From: Salipiger bermudensis HTCC2601
GTDB taxonomy: Bacteria > Pseudomonadota > Alphaproteobacteria > Rhodobacterales > Rhodobacteraceae
Direction of reading: 5' to 3'
Length of the DNA stretch: 64,000 bases
Assembly: GCF_000153725.1 (NCBI RefSeq)
Contig: NZ_DS022278.1
Coordinates: 154,566 to 218,565, forward strand
In this document: one piece after another, positions 50,341-58,680 of the stretch
How the letters are laid out: every line of letters begins with the position of its first letter
Numbering within the stretch: position 1 is the stretch's first letter
Translations under genes and position numbers: made by a program
Notes under the pieces: generated by a model
Databases searched by the model: none
Told to the model about the DNA's origin: nothing
Seen by the model: only the letters and a program-made list of their open reading frames with translations

Positions 50341-51123
50341 TTATCCCAGCCAGACGTCGAGGAACAACATGATCACAAGACCAACGGCGAGGCCGAGCGT
50401 CGCCCTGTTCTGATGGCCGGATCGGTGGGTTTCCGGAATGATCTCGTGGCTGATGACGTAGAGCATCGCACCTGCTGCGAAGGCGAGACCCCAGGGCAGC
50501 AGCGGTTGCGAAAGACTGATAATCCCTGCGCCGAGAAGTCCACCGACGGGCTCGACGAGACCGGTCAGAGCGGCGATGCCCCAGGCGCGAAGCCTGGAAT
50601 AGCCCTCGCCGAGCAACGAAACCGCCACCGCCAGACCTTCGGGGGCATTCTGTAATCCAATACCGATCGCAAGTGGCAACCCGCCCGACAAACCGTCAGC
50701 CCCGAACCCGACGCCGACGGCAAGCCCTTCGGGAAAATTGTGGATAGTGATCGCGATGATGAAAAGCCAGACGCGCCGCAGCGATGCGGCGTCGGGACCT
50801 TCCCGCCCCGTCTTGAAATGTTCATGCGGTAGCCGTTCGTTCATCAGAGCGATCGCGCCCATGCCAAGCAGGATCGCAACACATACGATGGCCGCCGGGA
50901 GAGCACCGTTGTCGAACTGTCCTTCAGCTGCGTCGAGAGCCGGGATGATCAGCGAGAAGAACGAAGCCGCGAGCATGACACCCGCCGCGAAGCCAAGCAG
51001 CAGATCGCGCGTGGCCCGGGACGGGATGCGCCCAAAAAGAACGGGGACCGCCCCGACCGCGGTCAGCGATCCGGCGGCCAGGCTTCCAAGAAAGCCAAGC
51101 GCTATGGGGGAGAGGGGTTCCAA
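50341..51123 (-). CDS. ZIP-family metal transporter
   Basis: 260 residues with eight membrane helices. The metal-binding helices show IAITIHNFPEGLAVGVGFGA and GIGLQNAPEGLAVAVSLLGE, the H-N-x-P-E-G and Q-N-x-P-E-G pair of the ZIP family. ZIP proteins usually import zinc or other divalent metals, although in resistance operons export or exchange is also possible. It lies in the middle of the CadR-controlled operon, five bases before lspA. Confidence 0.92.
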   Translation of the reverse strand: MEPLSPIALGFLGSLAAGSLTAVGAVPVLFGRIPSRATRDLLLGFAAGVMLAASFFSLIIPALDAAEGQFDNGALPAAIVCVAILLGMGAIALMNERLPHEHFKTGREGPDAASLRRVWLFIIAITIHNFPEGLAVGVGFGADGLSGGLPLAIGIGLQNAPEGLAVAVSLLGEGYSRLRAWGIAALTGLVEPVGGLLGAGIISLSQPLLPWGLAFAAGAMLYVISHEIIPETHRSGHQNRATLGLAVGLVIMLFLDVWLG

Positions 51124-51145
51124 TTGTTAAGGTTCTGCCGCGAGT

Positions 51146-51604
51146 TCAGTCAGGAGCCGAGTAGCTGGTGTAGACCTCGGTCGATCCGTCTTCGTGGATC
51201 AGGAAGACATCGTAAGCCTCCCGGTCGTCCTCCGGTCCCATGCCGGGCGACCCGTAGGGCATTCCCGGCACCGCCAGGCCTACCGCGTCTGGCCGGTCCT
51301 CCAGCAGGCGTTGGATGTCAGCCGCCGGCACGTGGCCCTCGATCACATAGCCGTCGACCAAAGCCGTATGGCAGGAGACCATGCGCTGCGGCACGCCATT
51401 GTCGAGTTTGAAGCGCACAAGAGATCCTCCGAACATGTCCTCGCCCATCGGCGCGAAGCCATTCTCCTCGAGGTGCTTCATCCAGGACAGGCAACAGCCG
51501 CAGCCGTTTGTCTTCCGGACGTCGATCTGAATCGCCTCTGCGACGGCCTGCGCCGCAGGAAGCAAGGCAAATGCGATGGCAAGGGCGGGAGTAAATCGTT
51601 TCAT
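51146..51604 (-). CDS. DUF411 metal-binding protein
   Basis: 152 residues. Signal peptide (TPALAIAFALLPAAQAVA), then the DUF411 domain: VRKTNGCGCCLSWMKHLEEN with three close Cys, MVSCHTALVDGYVIEGHVPA, and LAVPGMPYGSPGMGPED with the Met/Gly tail. The fold is thioredoxin-like and the family is found widely next to copper genes. Role probably periplasmic Cu handling. It lies three bases after the M23 gene. Confidence 0.92.
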   Translation of the reverse strand: MKRFTPALAIAFALLPAAQAVAEAIQIDVRKTNGCGCCLSWMKHLEENGFAPMGEDMFGGSLVRFKLDNGVPQRMVSCHTALVDGYVIEGHVPAADIQRLLEDRPDAVGLAVPGMPYGSPGMGPEDDREAYDVFLIHEDGSTEVYTSYSAPD

Positions 51605-51607
51605 GGA

Positions 51608-52981
51608 TCAAAGCCTTTCGGTTGTCGTCTGTGCAAATTCGCTGGCGAGCCTCTCAGCAAGAAGTGAACGCGCCTCACGCAGTCGCTCAAGCGCGGCCGT
51701 GTCGTCCGCTTCACGCTCGGCCGCCTCTGCCAATCGGTCGTCAGAGAGAGGGTCGGTTGGGCGACCGTCCACCAGCACTTCGTAATGTAGGTTGGGGCCT
51801 GTCGCGGTACCCGTCGCACCGACCCGCCCGATCATATCTCCGGCCATCACGCGTTGCCCTTGTGTGAGCCCGTCCGGTACGGCGCTCAGATGCGCATAGC
51901 GCGTCAGGGTGTCGGAGCCATGAGCGATCTCGACGACCCGGCCATACCCACCGCGTCGGCCGATGAAGCTAACGCGGCCCGGCGCCGTCGCCTGTACCGG
52001 CGTGCCGCGCGCCGCCGCGAAGTCGACTCCTGTGTGCATCCGTACATTGCCGTAGACCGGATGGGTGCGGCGCCCGAACACAGAACTCAGCCGTGCACCT
52101 TCGACCGGTTGCGCAAACACGCGCAGGACTTCTCCGTCGACATAGATCGTCGCTTGGCCGCTGCCGTCGTTCGGCCAGACGATTTCATAGACCGAGCCAT
52201 CGATATCCAGTGCGGCAAAGGCAAGCTCGGGCTGACCAATCCTCTTGTTCCCGTCTCGGGCCTCGCGCCAAAGGAGGCGCATCGTCTCGCCACCCGCAAG
52301 ATCACGACGGAAATCCACGGTGCCGCCCAGCATCTGCGCCAGGTCCACCGCAAAACGGGCGGGGATGTCTGCCGTGTTCAGGGCGGCGAAAATCGAGCTC
52401 TCGATCACCGCCTCGCCGGCGAAAGTCACCAATTCGGGATCCGGGTCCAACACGCGGGCGGCAAGCTGTTCGCCGAAGACCGCCTCTATCCGGACACCGT
52501 CTTCGACGGCGAGCTCTACACGACGCGGGTTGTCGTCCGTTGTGGAAACCACCGTAATGATGTGACCCGGACGCAGACGGCGCAGATCGTATTCCGTGCC
52601 AATCGCCAAGGCGATTTCGGCGCGATCCGAAGCATCCAGCCCCGCATCGGAAAGGACCGCATCAAGCGTCTCGCCGGACGCAATCTCCCGCGACCAGGTG
52701 ACCAGCGGGGGCTCGATAGATGGCAAGGAGGTATCAGCGGGGGAAACGGTCAGGAGCGGCCGGGGTCTGAACTCGAATGCGATATCCGCCTGGGCGAGTG
52801 TAGGGCGGACCGAATTGGTTTCGGTAATCCGAGGCGGCGCAAGCGGATTGGGAGTCCAGAGGGTCGCTTCAGCAATCGCAGGGGGCACCGGTTCTTTGGA
52901 CAGAACGCCAGAGATGGCGATGGCGGTCACCGAAAATGCGCCTGCGACCGCAACGGCCGCCAAGACAGTTCTTATCTTCAT
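51608..52981 (-). CDS. M23-family (LytM) peptidoglycan endopeptidase
   Basis: 457 residues. N-terminal signal or anchor (IRTVLAAVAVAGAFSVTAIA), an OapA/LysM-like mid-region (RLRPGHIITVVSTTDDNPRR), and a complete LytM domain near residues 300-400: VYGNVRMHTGVDFAAARGTP for the HxxxD pair, then GYGRVVEIAHGS and TLTRYAHLS for the H-x-H-like ligands. It cuts peptide cross-bridges in the wall. Presence in a metal-induced operon is unusual. It overlaps the upstream Sco gene by four bases. Confidence 0.92.
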   Translation of the reverse strand: MKIRTVLAAVAVAGAFSVTAIAISGVLSKEPVPPAIAEATLWTPNPLAPPRITETNSVRPTLAQADIAFEFRPRPLLTVSPADTSLPSIEPPLVTWSREIASGETLDAVLSDAGLDASDRAEIALAIGTEYDLRRLRPGHIITVVSTTDDNPRRVELAVEDGVRIEAVFGEQLAARVLDPDPELVTFAGEAVIESSIFAALNTADIPARFAVDLAQMLGGTVDFRRDLAGGETMRLLWREARDGNKRIGQPELAFAALDIDGSVYEIVWPNDGSGQATIYVDGEVLRVFAQPVEGARLSSVFGRRTHPVYGNVRMHTGVDFAAARGTPVQATAPGRVSFIGRRGGYGRVVEIAHGSDTLTRYAHLSAVPDGLTQGQRVMAGDMIGRVGATGTATGPNLHYEVLVDGRPTDPLSDDRLAEAAEREADDTAALERLREARSLLAERLASEFAQTTTERL

Positions 52982-53604
52982 GTTGCCCCCTCTACGTCTT
53001 CTGTCAGTGCGCGCTGGATCTTCGGCACCGCGAATTCTCTTTGCTCGTGATAGTCGATCATGGTGACGAGCTCACCCTCGGCATCGAACAGGAATACGCT
53101 TGCCGTATGGTTCATCGTATAGCCGCCGCCCTCAGTCGGGACGCGCTCAAATGAGGCACGAAACCCTTCTGCAGCGCGGGCAATTTGGTCTTCCGGCCCC
53201 GTCCAGCCACGAATGACCGGATGAAAATAGCCGACATATTCGGCCATGGCCTCGACCGTGTCCCGCTCCGGGTCGACCGTGATGAAGACCACGTTCATCT
53301 CTGATGCTTCGTCGCCCAGTTCCTCAAGCCAGCCGGAAATATCCGATAGGGTCGTCGGGCAGACGTCCGGGCAGTAGGTGAACCCGAAAAACACCATTGT
53401 GGGACGACCGATCAGGTTGCCAGGCCCTACCTCATTTTCCTCGTGGTCGGTCAGCCGGAACTCCATCGCCGATAGGGGCAGGGGCCGCTGCCCTTTTGGT
53501 TCAGGCGCACCGGGCCCGTCCACCCGCCACCAGCCCACGAAGAGCGTCAGGCCAAGAACGCCGGCACCGGCTGCGCCGTATAGAAGGAGCTGCCGACGTT
53601 GCAT
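52978..53604 (-). CDS. Sco1/SenC copper-binding protein (first of two)
   Basis: 208 residues. The leader QRRQLLLYGAAGAGVLGLTL acts as a membrane anchor. The thioredoxin-like domain has FGFTYCPDVCPTTLSD (Cu-binding Cys pair) and the His ligand in GYTMNHTASVFLFD. Sco proteins deliver copper to cytochrome oxidase CuA or control thiol redox. Its ATG shares a base with the PCuAC stop, so both work together: PCuAC passes copper, Sco inserts it. Confidence 0.93.
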   Translation of the reverse strand: MQRRQLLLYGAAGAGVLGLTLFVGWWRVDGPGAPEPKGQRPLPLSAMEFRLTDHEENEVGPGNLIGRPTMVFFGFTYCPDVCPTTLSDISGWLEELGDEASEMNVVFITVDPERDTVEAMAEYVGYFHPVIRGWTGPEDQIARAAEGFRASFERVPTEGGGYTMNHTASVFLFDAEGELVTMIDYHEQREFAVPKIQRALTEDVEGAT

Positions 53605-54074
53605 CAGCCCTCCGGTCCACGCGCGGCGATTCCGAGGATTGGGACCTCGACCGTCACCTTGCCGCCATCCGAGAAGGTCAGTGTCAGCGGGAAATTCTCG
53701 CCTTCGGTCATCGGCTCTTGCAGCTTCATGAGCATGGCGTGCAACCCGCCCGGCTCCAATGCCACGCTTTGGCCGGGCTCAATCGTGATCTCGCCTGCAG
53801 GCGCCATGGAACTGACGCCATCGGAGTTGGTTTTCGACTCATGGATCTCGGGCATCATTGCCAGCGGTGTCGCAAGTCCGGTCAGCGTAACGGCGTCTTC
53901 ACCCGTGTTGCGCACGGTCATATAGGCGGCACCTGGCCTGTTGACGCCGATCGAGGCGCGGGACCACGCATTCTCGACCACGACATCCTCCGAACCGGCC
54001 AGTGCGGGGGCCGACAGCCCTGCAACCGTCAAAAGCACGGCCAATGCATTGGTATATCTCAACTTCTTCACCAC
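53604..54074 (-). CDS. Periplasmic copper chaperone PCuAC
   Basis: 156 residues from the GTG at 54074, seven bases after AGGAG; the frame is open further but has no better site. Signal peptide (LRYTNALAVLLTVAGLSAPA), then the PCuAC domain with the Cu(I) motif H-x10-M-x21-H-x-M readable as MMPEIHESKTNSDGVSSM and GLHAMLMKLQEP. It carries Cu(I) to Sco and CuA sites. Confidence 0.93.
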   Translation of the reverse strand: MVKKLRYTNALAVLLTVAGLSAPALAGSEDVVVENAWSRASIGVNRPGAAYMTVRNTGEDAVTLTGLATPLAMMPEIHESKTNSDGVSSMAPAGEITIEPGQSVALEPGGLHAMLMKLQEPMTEGENFPLTLTFSDGGKVTVEVPILGIAARGPEG

Positions 54075-54096
54075 TCGTTTCTCCTGCCTCCGCAAA

Positions 54097-54756
54097 TCAG
54101 CTTTGGCTTGCCGCAACTTCCACTGCCACCAGCCTCTGCAATTCGGCCTCACCGAACGGATCGAGAGGCTTGCCGTTCACGAAGAACGTGGGCGTTTGGC
54201 GGACCCCGACTGTCTCGACATCGGCGCGGTCCTGGTTGAGCACCGCCACAACACCGGGGGCCAGCATCTGTGTCCGGGCAGCTTCGACATCCAGACCTCC
54301 GCTTGCTGCAATCTCAAGGATCAATCCGGGTGCCGGGGTCCCGTGAGACGCCCATCTGGGCTGCTCTCGCAAGACTGCCTCGAGCACAGGTTCAAACACG
54401 TCCTGCATGCGCGCCGCCTCGAGCACACGGATCGCTTCTACCGACGCCTCGCCGTGAAAAGGCGTATAGCGGATTACAACGCGCACCGCGTCTCCGTGCT
54501 CCGCCATGATATCCTCGACGACCGGATAGAAAGCGCGGCATGCCTCGCAGGCCGGGTCGAAGAATTCAACGATGGTTACGGGCGCATCCTCGGGCCCGAG
54601 GATCGGGGAATAGGGTCGGATCAGCGCGTCGGCCATTTCAGGGTCGATGGGATCGGACGCGGCAATCGGGTCGGGGCGGGTGGCATACCAGGCGGCACCG
54701 CCGAAACCGGCGACCCCGAGCGCGAGAACGGACAGGATGAGGCCGCGTCGTTTCAT
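54097..54756 (-). CDS. DsbA/ScsC-like thiol oxidoreductase
   Basis: 219 residues from the ATG at 54754-54756. Anchor or signal (GLILSVLALGVAGFGGAAWY), thioredoxin fold with active site FFDPACEACRAFYPVVEDIM and the cis-Pro loop GVRQTPTFFVNGKPL. The CEAC centre differs from CPHC of classical DsbA and suggests a different redox potential. It overlaps the dsbB stop by four bases, so the two form an oxidation pair. Confidence 0.9.
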   Translation of the reverse strand: MKRRGLILSVLALGVAGFGGAAWYATRPDPIAASDPIDPEMADALIRPYSPILGPEDAPVTIVEFFDPACEACRAFYPVVEDIMAEHGDAVRVVIRYTPFHGEASVEAIRVLEAARMQDVFEPVLEAVLREQPRWASHGTPAPGLILEIAASGGLDVEAARTQMLAPGVVAVLNQDRADVETVGVRQTPTFFVNGKPLDPFGEAELQRLVAVEVAASQS

Positions 54757-55175
54757 TTTTGTGTTTCCTTCAGTGAGAGAGCCGACAGCAGACCGATCAT
54801 CGCGAAGGCGACGAGCGCCATCAAAGGAATCGGAATGCCGAAGACCAGTTGATTGTCGTCGGTACAGGATGGGCCGGTCGCCGTGCAGGGCTGGATACGC
54901 TCGGGGATAACGCCGACATAGAGGCCCAAGTGCCAAAGCGCGACGGCGGCACCGCCCAAAGCCAGCGCGATCCCGTAGCGACCCACGCGCCGATCCTGCC
55001 ACCACAGCCCAAGCCCGAGGATGATGGCCAAGGGGAACATGAAGGCACGCTGGAACCAGCAGAGCACGCAAGGTGTCTGCCCCAGAACCTCGCCGATGAA
55101 GAGCACGGCAAGCGACGCGGTGAGCGCGATGATCCAGGCCAGGCCAAGGGCCGTCTCTCCGGAAAGTCGGGTCAT
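54753..55175 (-). CDS. DsbB-like disulfide generator (second copy)
   Basis: 140 residues with four helices. Redox pairs GQTPCVLCWFQRAFMFPLA and RIQPCTATGPSCTDDNQLVF. It is shorter than the DsbB at 33668 and of the BdbC type that pairs with DsbA/BdbD-like partners. It oxidises the CEAC protein whose ATG overlaps its stop. Five bases separate it from the first Sco gene. Confidence 0.9.
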   Translation of the reverse strand: MTRLSGETALGLAWIIALTASLAVLFIGEVLGQTPCVLCWFQRAFMFPLAIILGLGLWWQDRRVGRYGIALALGGAAVALWHLGLYVGVIPERIQPCTATGPSCTDDNQLVFGIPIPLMALVAFAMIGLLSALSLKETQK

Positions 55176-55180
55176 GACGA

Positions 55181-55783
55181 TCAGATCCTCTGTCTCAGAT
55201 CGGCGAGGATCTCTTCGGCGGGCGTGCCGTAGGGCCAGGAGTCCGCGAAGCCTGCTTGCGTGTCGAAAAGGAAAAGATGCGACGTGTGACCCATCGTGTA
55301 TCCGCCCGGCGCAGTCGCCTGCTCGATCCGCTCAAAGAATATCGGAAAGGTTTCGGATGTCGCGGCGATCTGCTCCGGTGTACCGGTCAGCCCGATGATC
55401 CCTGCGTCGAACAGGGGCACATACTCGGCAAGTGCAGTCGGCGTATCCCGCTCCGGATCAATCGTTATGAAAATCGGCTGAACCATTGCTGCCTCATCGC
55501 CCAGGCCCTCCATCACGGCCGCGACTTCGGACAGTGTTGTCGGACAGACGTCGGGGCAATTGGTGAAGCCAAAGAAGACCAGCATCCAGCGCCCTGCGAA
55601 ATCTTCGTCCGTTTGGACCATGCCGCGATGATCGGTCAGTTCGAAATCAGCAAGAAACGGTGGTTCACTCTCGGTGCGGGCAAGATCGGCACGGTAGTCG
55701 GACCATAGCAACAGCCAGATGAAAACGAACGCCGCCGCGCCCGCCAACACCCACAATACCTTCTGAAGACCTGAAAGCCTCAC
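55181..55783 (-). CDS. Sco1/SenC copper-binding protein (second copy)
   Basis: 200 residues. N-terminal anchor (QKVLWVLAGAAAFVFIWLLL), Cu site GFTNCPDVCPTTLSEV and His ligand in GYTMGHTSHLFLFD. It is a paralogue of the Sco at 52978 and the first gene of the eleven-gene operon. The CadR-type promoter at 55820-55850 lies about 40 bases upstream. Sco and PCuAC are copper proteins, so their control by a divalent-metal-type promoter is notable. Confidence 0.92.
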   Translation of the reverse strand: MRLSGLQKVLWVLAGAAAFVFIWLLLWSDYRADLARTESEPPFLADFELTDHRGMVQTDEDFAGRWMLVFFGFTNCPDVCPTTLSEVAAVMEGLGDEAAMVQPIFITIDPERDTPTALAEYVPLFDAGIIGLTGTPEQIAATSETFPIFFERIEQATAPGGYTMGHTSHLFLFDTQAGFADSWPYGTPAEEILADLRQRI

Positions 55784-55819
55784 GCCGCTCCGCCCGAACC
55801 TGATTCTATATTTTGTGTG

Positions 55820-55850
55820 CGTTTACATCCTCTAGCTACTGTAGGTTCAA
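55820..55850 (-). promoter_or_regulatory. CadR/ZntR-type promoter of the eleven-gene operon
   Basis: On the minus strand, TTGAAC (55850-55845), 19-base spacer CTACAGTAGCTAGAGGATG with a CTACAGTAGCTAGAGG dyad, then TAAACG. It has the same design as the ATPase promoter at 44791. Confidence 0.85.
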
Positions 55851-55927
55851 GCGTGATTGTCATCGATCGGCCAACAATCACCGATCTGTGAAACTCGGGT
55901 GAAGCTTGTGATGCGCACCGCATAAAG

Positions 55928-55942
55928 CTACACCCACTGTAG
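55928..55942. promoter_or_regulatory. Candidate autoregulatory dyad before cadR
   Basis: CTACACCCACTGTAG has the same outer words as the CadR-type operators. The flanking hexamers (ATAAAG and TGTGGG) are poor and the start codon is close, so it is more likely an operator over the regulator's own promoter than a MerR-type promoter. Confidence 0.5.
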
Positions 55943-55960
55943 GTAATGTGGGGAGCGGAA

Positions 55961-56389
55961 ATGCTGACGATTGGGACGCTGGCGAAGAAGACCGGAACAA
56001 AGGTGCAGACCATCCGGTATTACGAGCAGATCGGACTTATGCCTGAGCCCGGCAGGACCGAGGGGGGCCAACGACGCTATGGCGACGCCGAACTCGACCG
56101 CTTGTCATTCGTCCGGCACGCACGGCAACTGGGGTTCTCGTTGGACGCGATCCGTGAGCTCCTCGATCTCAGCGATCATCCGGGAAAGTCCTGCGCTGAG
56201 GCGGATGCAATAGCCCGTCGGCAACTCAAACAGGTCGAGCAACGATTGGCGCGGCTCGAGGCGCTGCGGACGGAATTGAAGCGGATGGTGCATGAGTGCA
56301 GCGGCGGACAGACTTCTGATTGCCGTGTGCTCGAGGTACTGCGCGACCATTCCGAATGCCTGACCGACCATGAAGAGATCGGCGCCTGA
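55961..56389 (+). CDS. cadR: MerR-family divalent-metal regulator (CadR/ZntR/PbrR type)
   Basis: 142 residues from the ATG at 55961 with GGGAGCGG before it; another ATG lies five codons upstream. HTH (TIGTLAKKTGTKVQTIRYYE), the helix Cys in HPGKSCAEADAIA, and the loop HECSGGQTSDCRVLEVL with further Cys. A helix Cys plus a Cys pair in the loop marks sensors of Zn/Cd/Pb rather than Cu. It faces the eleven-gene operon and probably controls the promoters at 43523, 44791, 55820 and 57102. Confidence 0.93.
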   Translation: MLTIGTLAKKTGTKVQTIRYYEQIGLMPEPGRTEGGQRRYGDAELDRLSFVRHARQLGFSLDAIRELLDLSDHPGKSCAEADAIARRQLKQVEQRLARLEALRTELKRMVHECSGGQTSDCRVLEVLRDHSECLTDHEEIGA

Positions 56390-56471
56390 GCAATTTCGAC
56401 GACCTTTGATCGGAACGCAAAAAGCCCGGTGTTAGTTACTCATTGGCAATTCACTAATTTGGATACCCGGC

Positions 56472-57092
56472 ATGGCGGAGCAGAGAAACGCAACGGAAAG
56501 ACGCACACTCTGGATCGTGCTGGGTCTCAACATCGGGCTGGCAGTCGCTTTCTTCGCCTCGGGCGCATTCGGCGAGTCAAGCGCGCTTATCGCCAATGGC
56601 CTCGACAATCTGTCGGACAGTTTCGTCTACGCGATCAGCCTCTTCGCGCTGTCCCGCTCCGCCAAGTGGAAGCGCGGAGCGGCGAACGTTTCGGGCGGCC
56701 TGCTGATCCTCTTCGCCCTTGGAATCCTGTATGACGCGTGGCGCCGCTACGTCGGCGGATCGGATCCTCTTGGCACGATCATGATTGTCATGGCGCTGGT
56801 AGCGGCGGCCATCAACGCACTTTGCGTCTGGCTGCTGGCACGGCTTCGCGATCCAGACGTAAACATCCGAGCGGCGAATACGTTCAGCTGGAACGACTTC
56901 GCGGCCAATCTCGGAATCGTCGTCGCAGGCGGGCTCGTAGCCTGGCTCGGAACGAATTGGCCGGACCTTGTCGTGGGCGTGATTGTCGCCGGCATCGCGG
57001 CCTGGGGTGGCGTCGGAATCCTGAGAGACGCGCATGGTGAACACCACAAGGCGGTGCACAATGACGATCAGGTAACCAAGGACTCGGCCTGA
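56472..57092 (+). CDS. CDF-like cation transporter, short variant
   Basis: 206 residues with six hydrophobic segments and no long cytosolic domain. Helix 2 reads LIANGLDNLSDSFVYAISLF (Asp-x3-Asp where typical zinc transporters have His-x3-Asp). Helix 5 reads SWNDFAANLGIVVAGGLVAW in place of the second HxxxD. The short C-terminus is GEHHKAVHNDD. The fold is that of the CDF membrane core, but the altered ligands point to another metal or a changed mechanism. No CadR-type promoter was found directly before it; it may be read with cadR. Confidence 0.8.
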   Translation: MAEQRNATERRTLWIVLGLNIGLAVAFFASGAFGESSALIANGLDNLSDSFVYAISLFALSRSAKWKRGAANVSGGLLILFALGILYDAWRRYVGGSDPLGTIMIVMALVAAAINALCVWLLARLRDPDVNIRAANTFSWNDFAANLGIVVAGGLVAWLGTNWPDLVVGVIVAGIAAWGGVGILRDAHGEHHKAVHNDDQVTKDSA

Positions 57093-57101
57093 AATCGGGG
57101 C

Positions 57102-57132
57102 TTGAAGCTACAGTGACTGTAGCAACTACATA
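57102..57132 (+). promoter_or_regulatory. CadR/ZntR-type promoter of the transglutaminase-CDF genes
   Basis: TTGAAG (57102-57107), 19-base spacer CTACAGTGACTGTAGCAAC with a perfect CTACAGT..ACTGTAG dyad, -10 TACATA (57127-57132). It is the most symmetrical operator of this type in the window. Confidence 0.88.
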
Positions 57133-57161
57133 TTCTCGTGAACGATTCGAGGAGGTATCCC

Positions 57162-57725
57162 GTGAACCCCGCCGACCCTCATTTGGCCAAAACCCGGCTG
57201 CTGGATTTTGACGCGACCTCAATTGCAAAACTGATCGAGGAGCGCGGCTGGGCAGACCTTCCCAGCGACGACCGAATTGGGGCCATCTACGATTTCGTCA
57301 GGAACGAGATTACCTTCGGCTACAACCGCGCCGACGACATTCCGGCGTCCGAGGTCCTCGCAGATGGCCACGGGCAGTGCAACACCAAGGGCACGCTCCT
57401 CATGGCCCTGCTGCGTGGCGTGGGAGTTCGCTGCCGACTGCACGGGTTCACAATCCACAAGGCGCTTCAGAGAGGCGTCGTTCCGGAACTCGTCTATCCC
57501 CTCGCGCCGTCCGAAATCCTCCACTCCTGGGTAGAGGTGGACTTGGGCGACGGATGGGTCAATCACCGCCAGAACTTCGGATTTGTGCGCGACTTGCTCT
57601 ATCGCCACGTCATCCGTCACTGGATGAATGCCAGGGTTCGCCGCATCCGCCGCGGAATCTTGCCGCCGGTCCCCGGATTCGATCGGCCGAACCACCGCCA
57701 TGAGGAGACGAACCGTGCCGCATGA
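57162..57725 (+). CDS. Transglutaminase-like domain protein
   Basis: 187 residues from the GTG at 57162, six bases after GAGGAGG. The papain-like core has the Cys in ADGHGQCNTKGTLLMALLRG, the His in ILHSWVEVDLGDGW and an Asp region after it. No signal peptide, so it is cytosolic. Such proteins can be peptidases or amidases; the substrate is unknown. Its end overlaps the CDF start by 11 bases, so it is co-translated with a zinc exporter, and a CadR-type promoter precedes it. Confidence 0.85.
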   Translation: MNPADPHLAKTRLLDFDATSIAKLIEERGWADLPSDDRIGAIYDFVRNEITFGYNRADDIPASEVLADGHGQCNTKGTLLMALLRGVGVRCRLHGFTIHKALQRGVVPELVYPLAPSEILHSWVEVDLGDGWVNHRQNFGFVRDLLYRHVIRHWMNARVRRIRRGILPPVPGFDRPNHRHEETNRAA

Positions 57726-58680
57726 TCACGGCCACGCCCACATCGATCCTCAATCCGGTGATCGTCGCGTCTCCATCGCCATCTGGGCCAACGGCCTCCT
57801 GACGGTCGCGCAGATCGTCGGCGGGATCCTTTCCGGCAGCCTCGCGCTGATCGCGGATGCCCTCCACAATTTCTCGGACATGGCGTCGCTGGTGATCGCC
57901 TTCTTCGCGCGTAAGATCGCTCGCCGCCCGGCGGACAAGCGCATGACCTTCGGCTATGGGCGGGTAGAAATCGTCGCAGCGCTCATCAACTACACGACAC
58001 TTATCCTGATCGGCTTCTACCTGATCTACGAGGGTGGCATGCGCATGATCGACCCACCAGAGGTACAGGGCTGGACGGTGGTGATCCTGGGCGGTGTGGC
58101 ACTGGTCGTCGACACGTTGACGGCGCTGCTCACCTATTCGATGCAGAAAGGCAGCGTGAACATCCGTGCGCTCTTCCTGCACAACCTATCGGACGCTTTG
58201 GCCTCCGTGGCGGTCATCATCGGCGGCTCGCTCATCCTCCTCTACAACATGCGGTGGGTCGACCCGGCGATCACCATCGGCATCGCTCTCTACATCCTCT
58301 ACCTCGCATTTACCGAGATCGGCGGTCCGATTCGGACGCTGATGCTCGGCAGTCCACCGGACATCGATAATGAAACCGTCGTTCAGGCGATGCGGGGTGT
58401 GGATGGTGTCGCGGACGTTCATCACGTGCATCTGTGGCAGATGCAGGAGCACGAGGCGGCTCTGGACTGCCACGTCGTGCTGACAGCGGACGGCTGGGGT
58501 CAAATCGAAAAGATCAAGGCCGCGATCAAGGACCGGCTGAAGGACGATTTCAGCATCGGTCATTCGAGTCTGGAATTTGAGCACGAAGACCGCGCACACG
58601 AAAACGCTGACCTTTACGGTCACGGCAAACCGGAAAAAGAGGAGGAAAACCATGTTCACCGAGACACTGACAGCTCATGA
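57715..58680 (+). CDS. czcD: CDF-family zinc/cadmium exporter (CzcD/ZitB-like)
   Basis: 321 residues from the GTG at 57715 with GAGGAG before it. His-rich start (PHDHGHAHIDPQ), six helices with both metal motifs HxxxD (SLALIADALHNFSDMASLVI and ALFLHNLSDALASVAVIIGG), and a cytosolic domain with DGVADVHHVHLWQMQEHEAA. It exports Zn/Cd/Co in exchange for protons. The preceding gene overlaps it, and the SpoIIAA-like gene starts inside its end. Confidence 0.94.
   Translation: MPHDHGHAHIDPQSGDRRVSIAIWANGLLTVAQIVGGILSGSLALIADALHNFSDMASLVIAFFARKIARRPADKRMTFGYGRVEIVAALINYTTLILIGFYLIYEGGMRMIDPPEVQGWTVVILGGVALVVDTLTALLTYSMQKGSVNIRALFLHNLSDALASVAVIIGGSLILLYNMRWVDPAITIGIALYILYLAFTEIGGPIRTLMLGSPPDIDNETVVQAMRGVDGVADVHHVHLWQMQEHEAALDCHVVLTADGWGQIEKIKAAIKDRLKDDFSIGHSSLEFEHEDRAHENADLYGHGKPEKEEENHVHRDTDSS

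Noticed and set aside
54756..55071. Longer start for the DsbA/ScsC-like gene
   Set aside because: The extension lies antisense-like inside dsbB. The ATG at 54756 overlaps the dsbB stop and begins a proper signal peptide.
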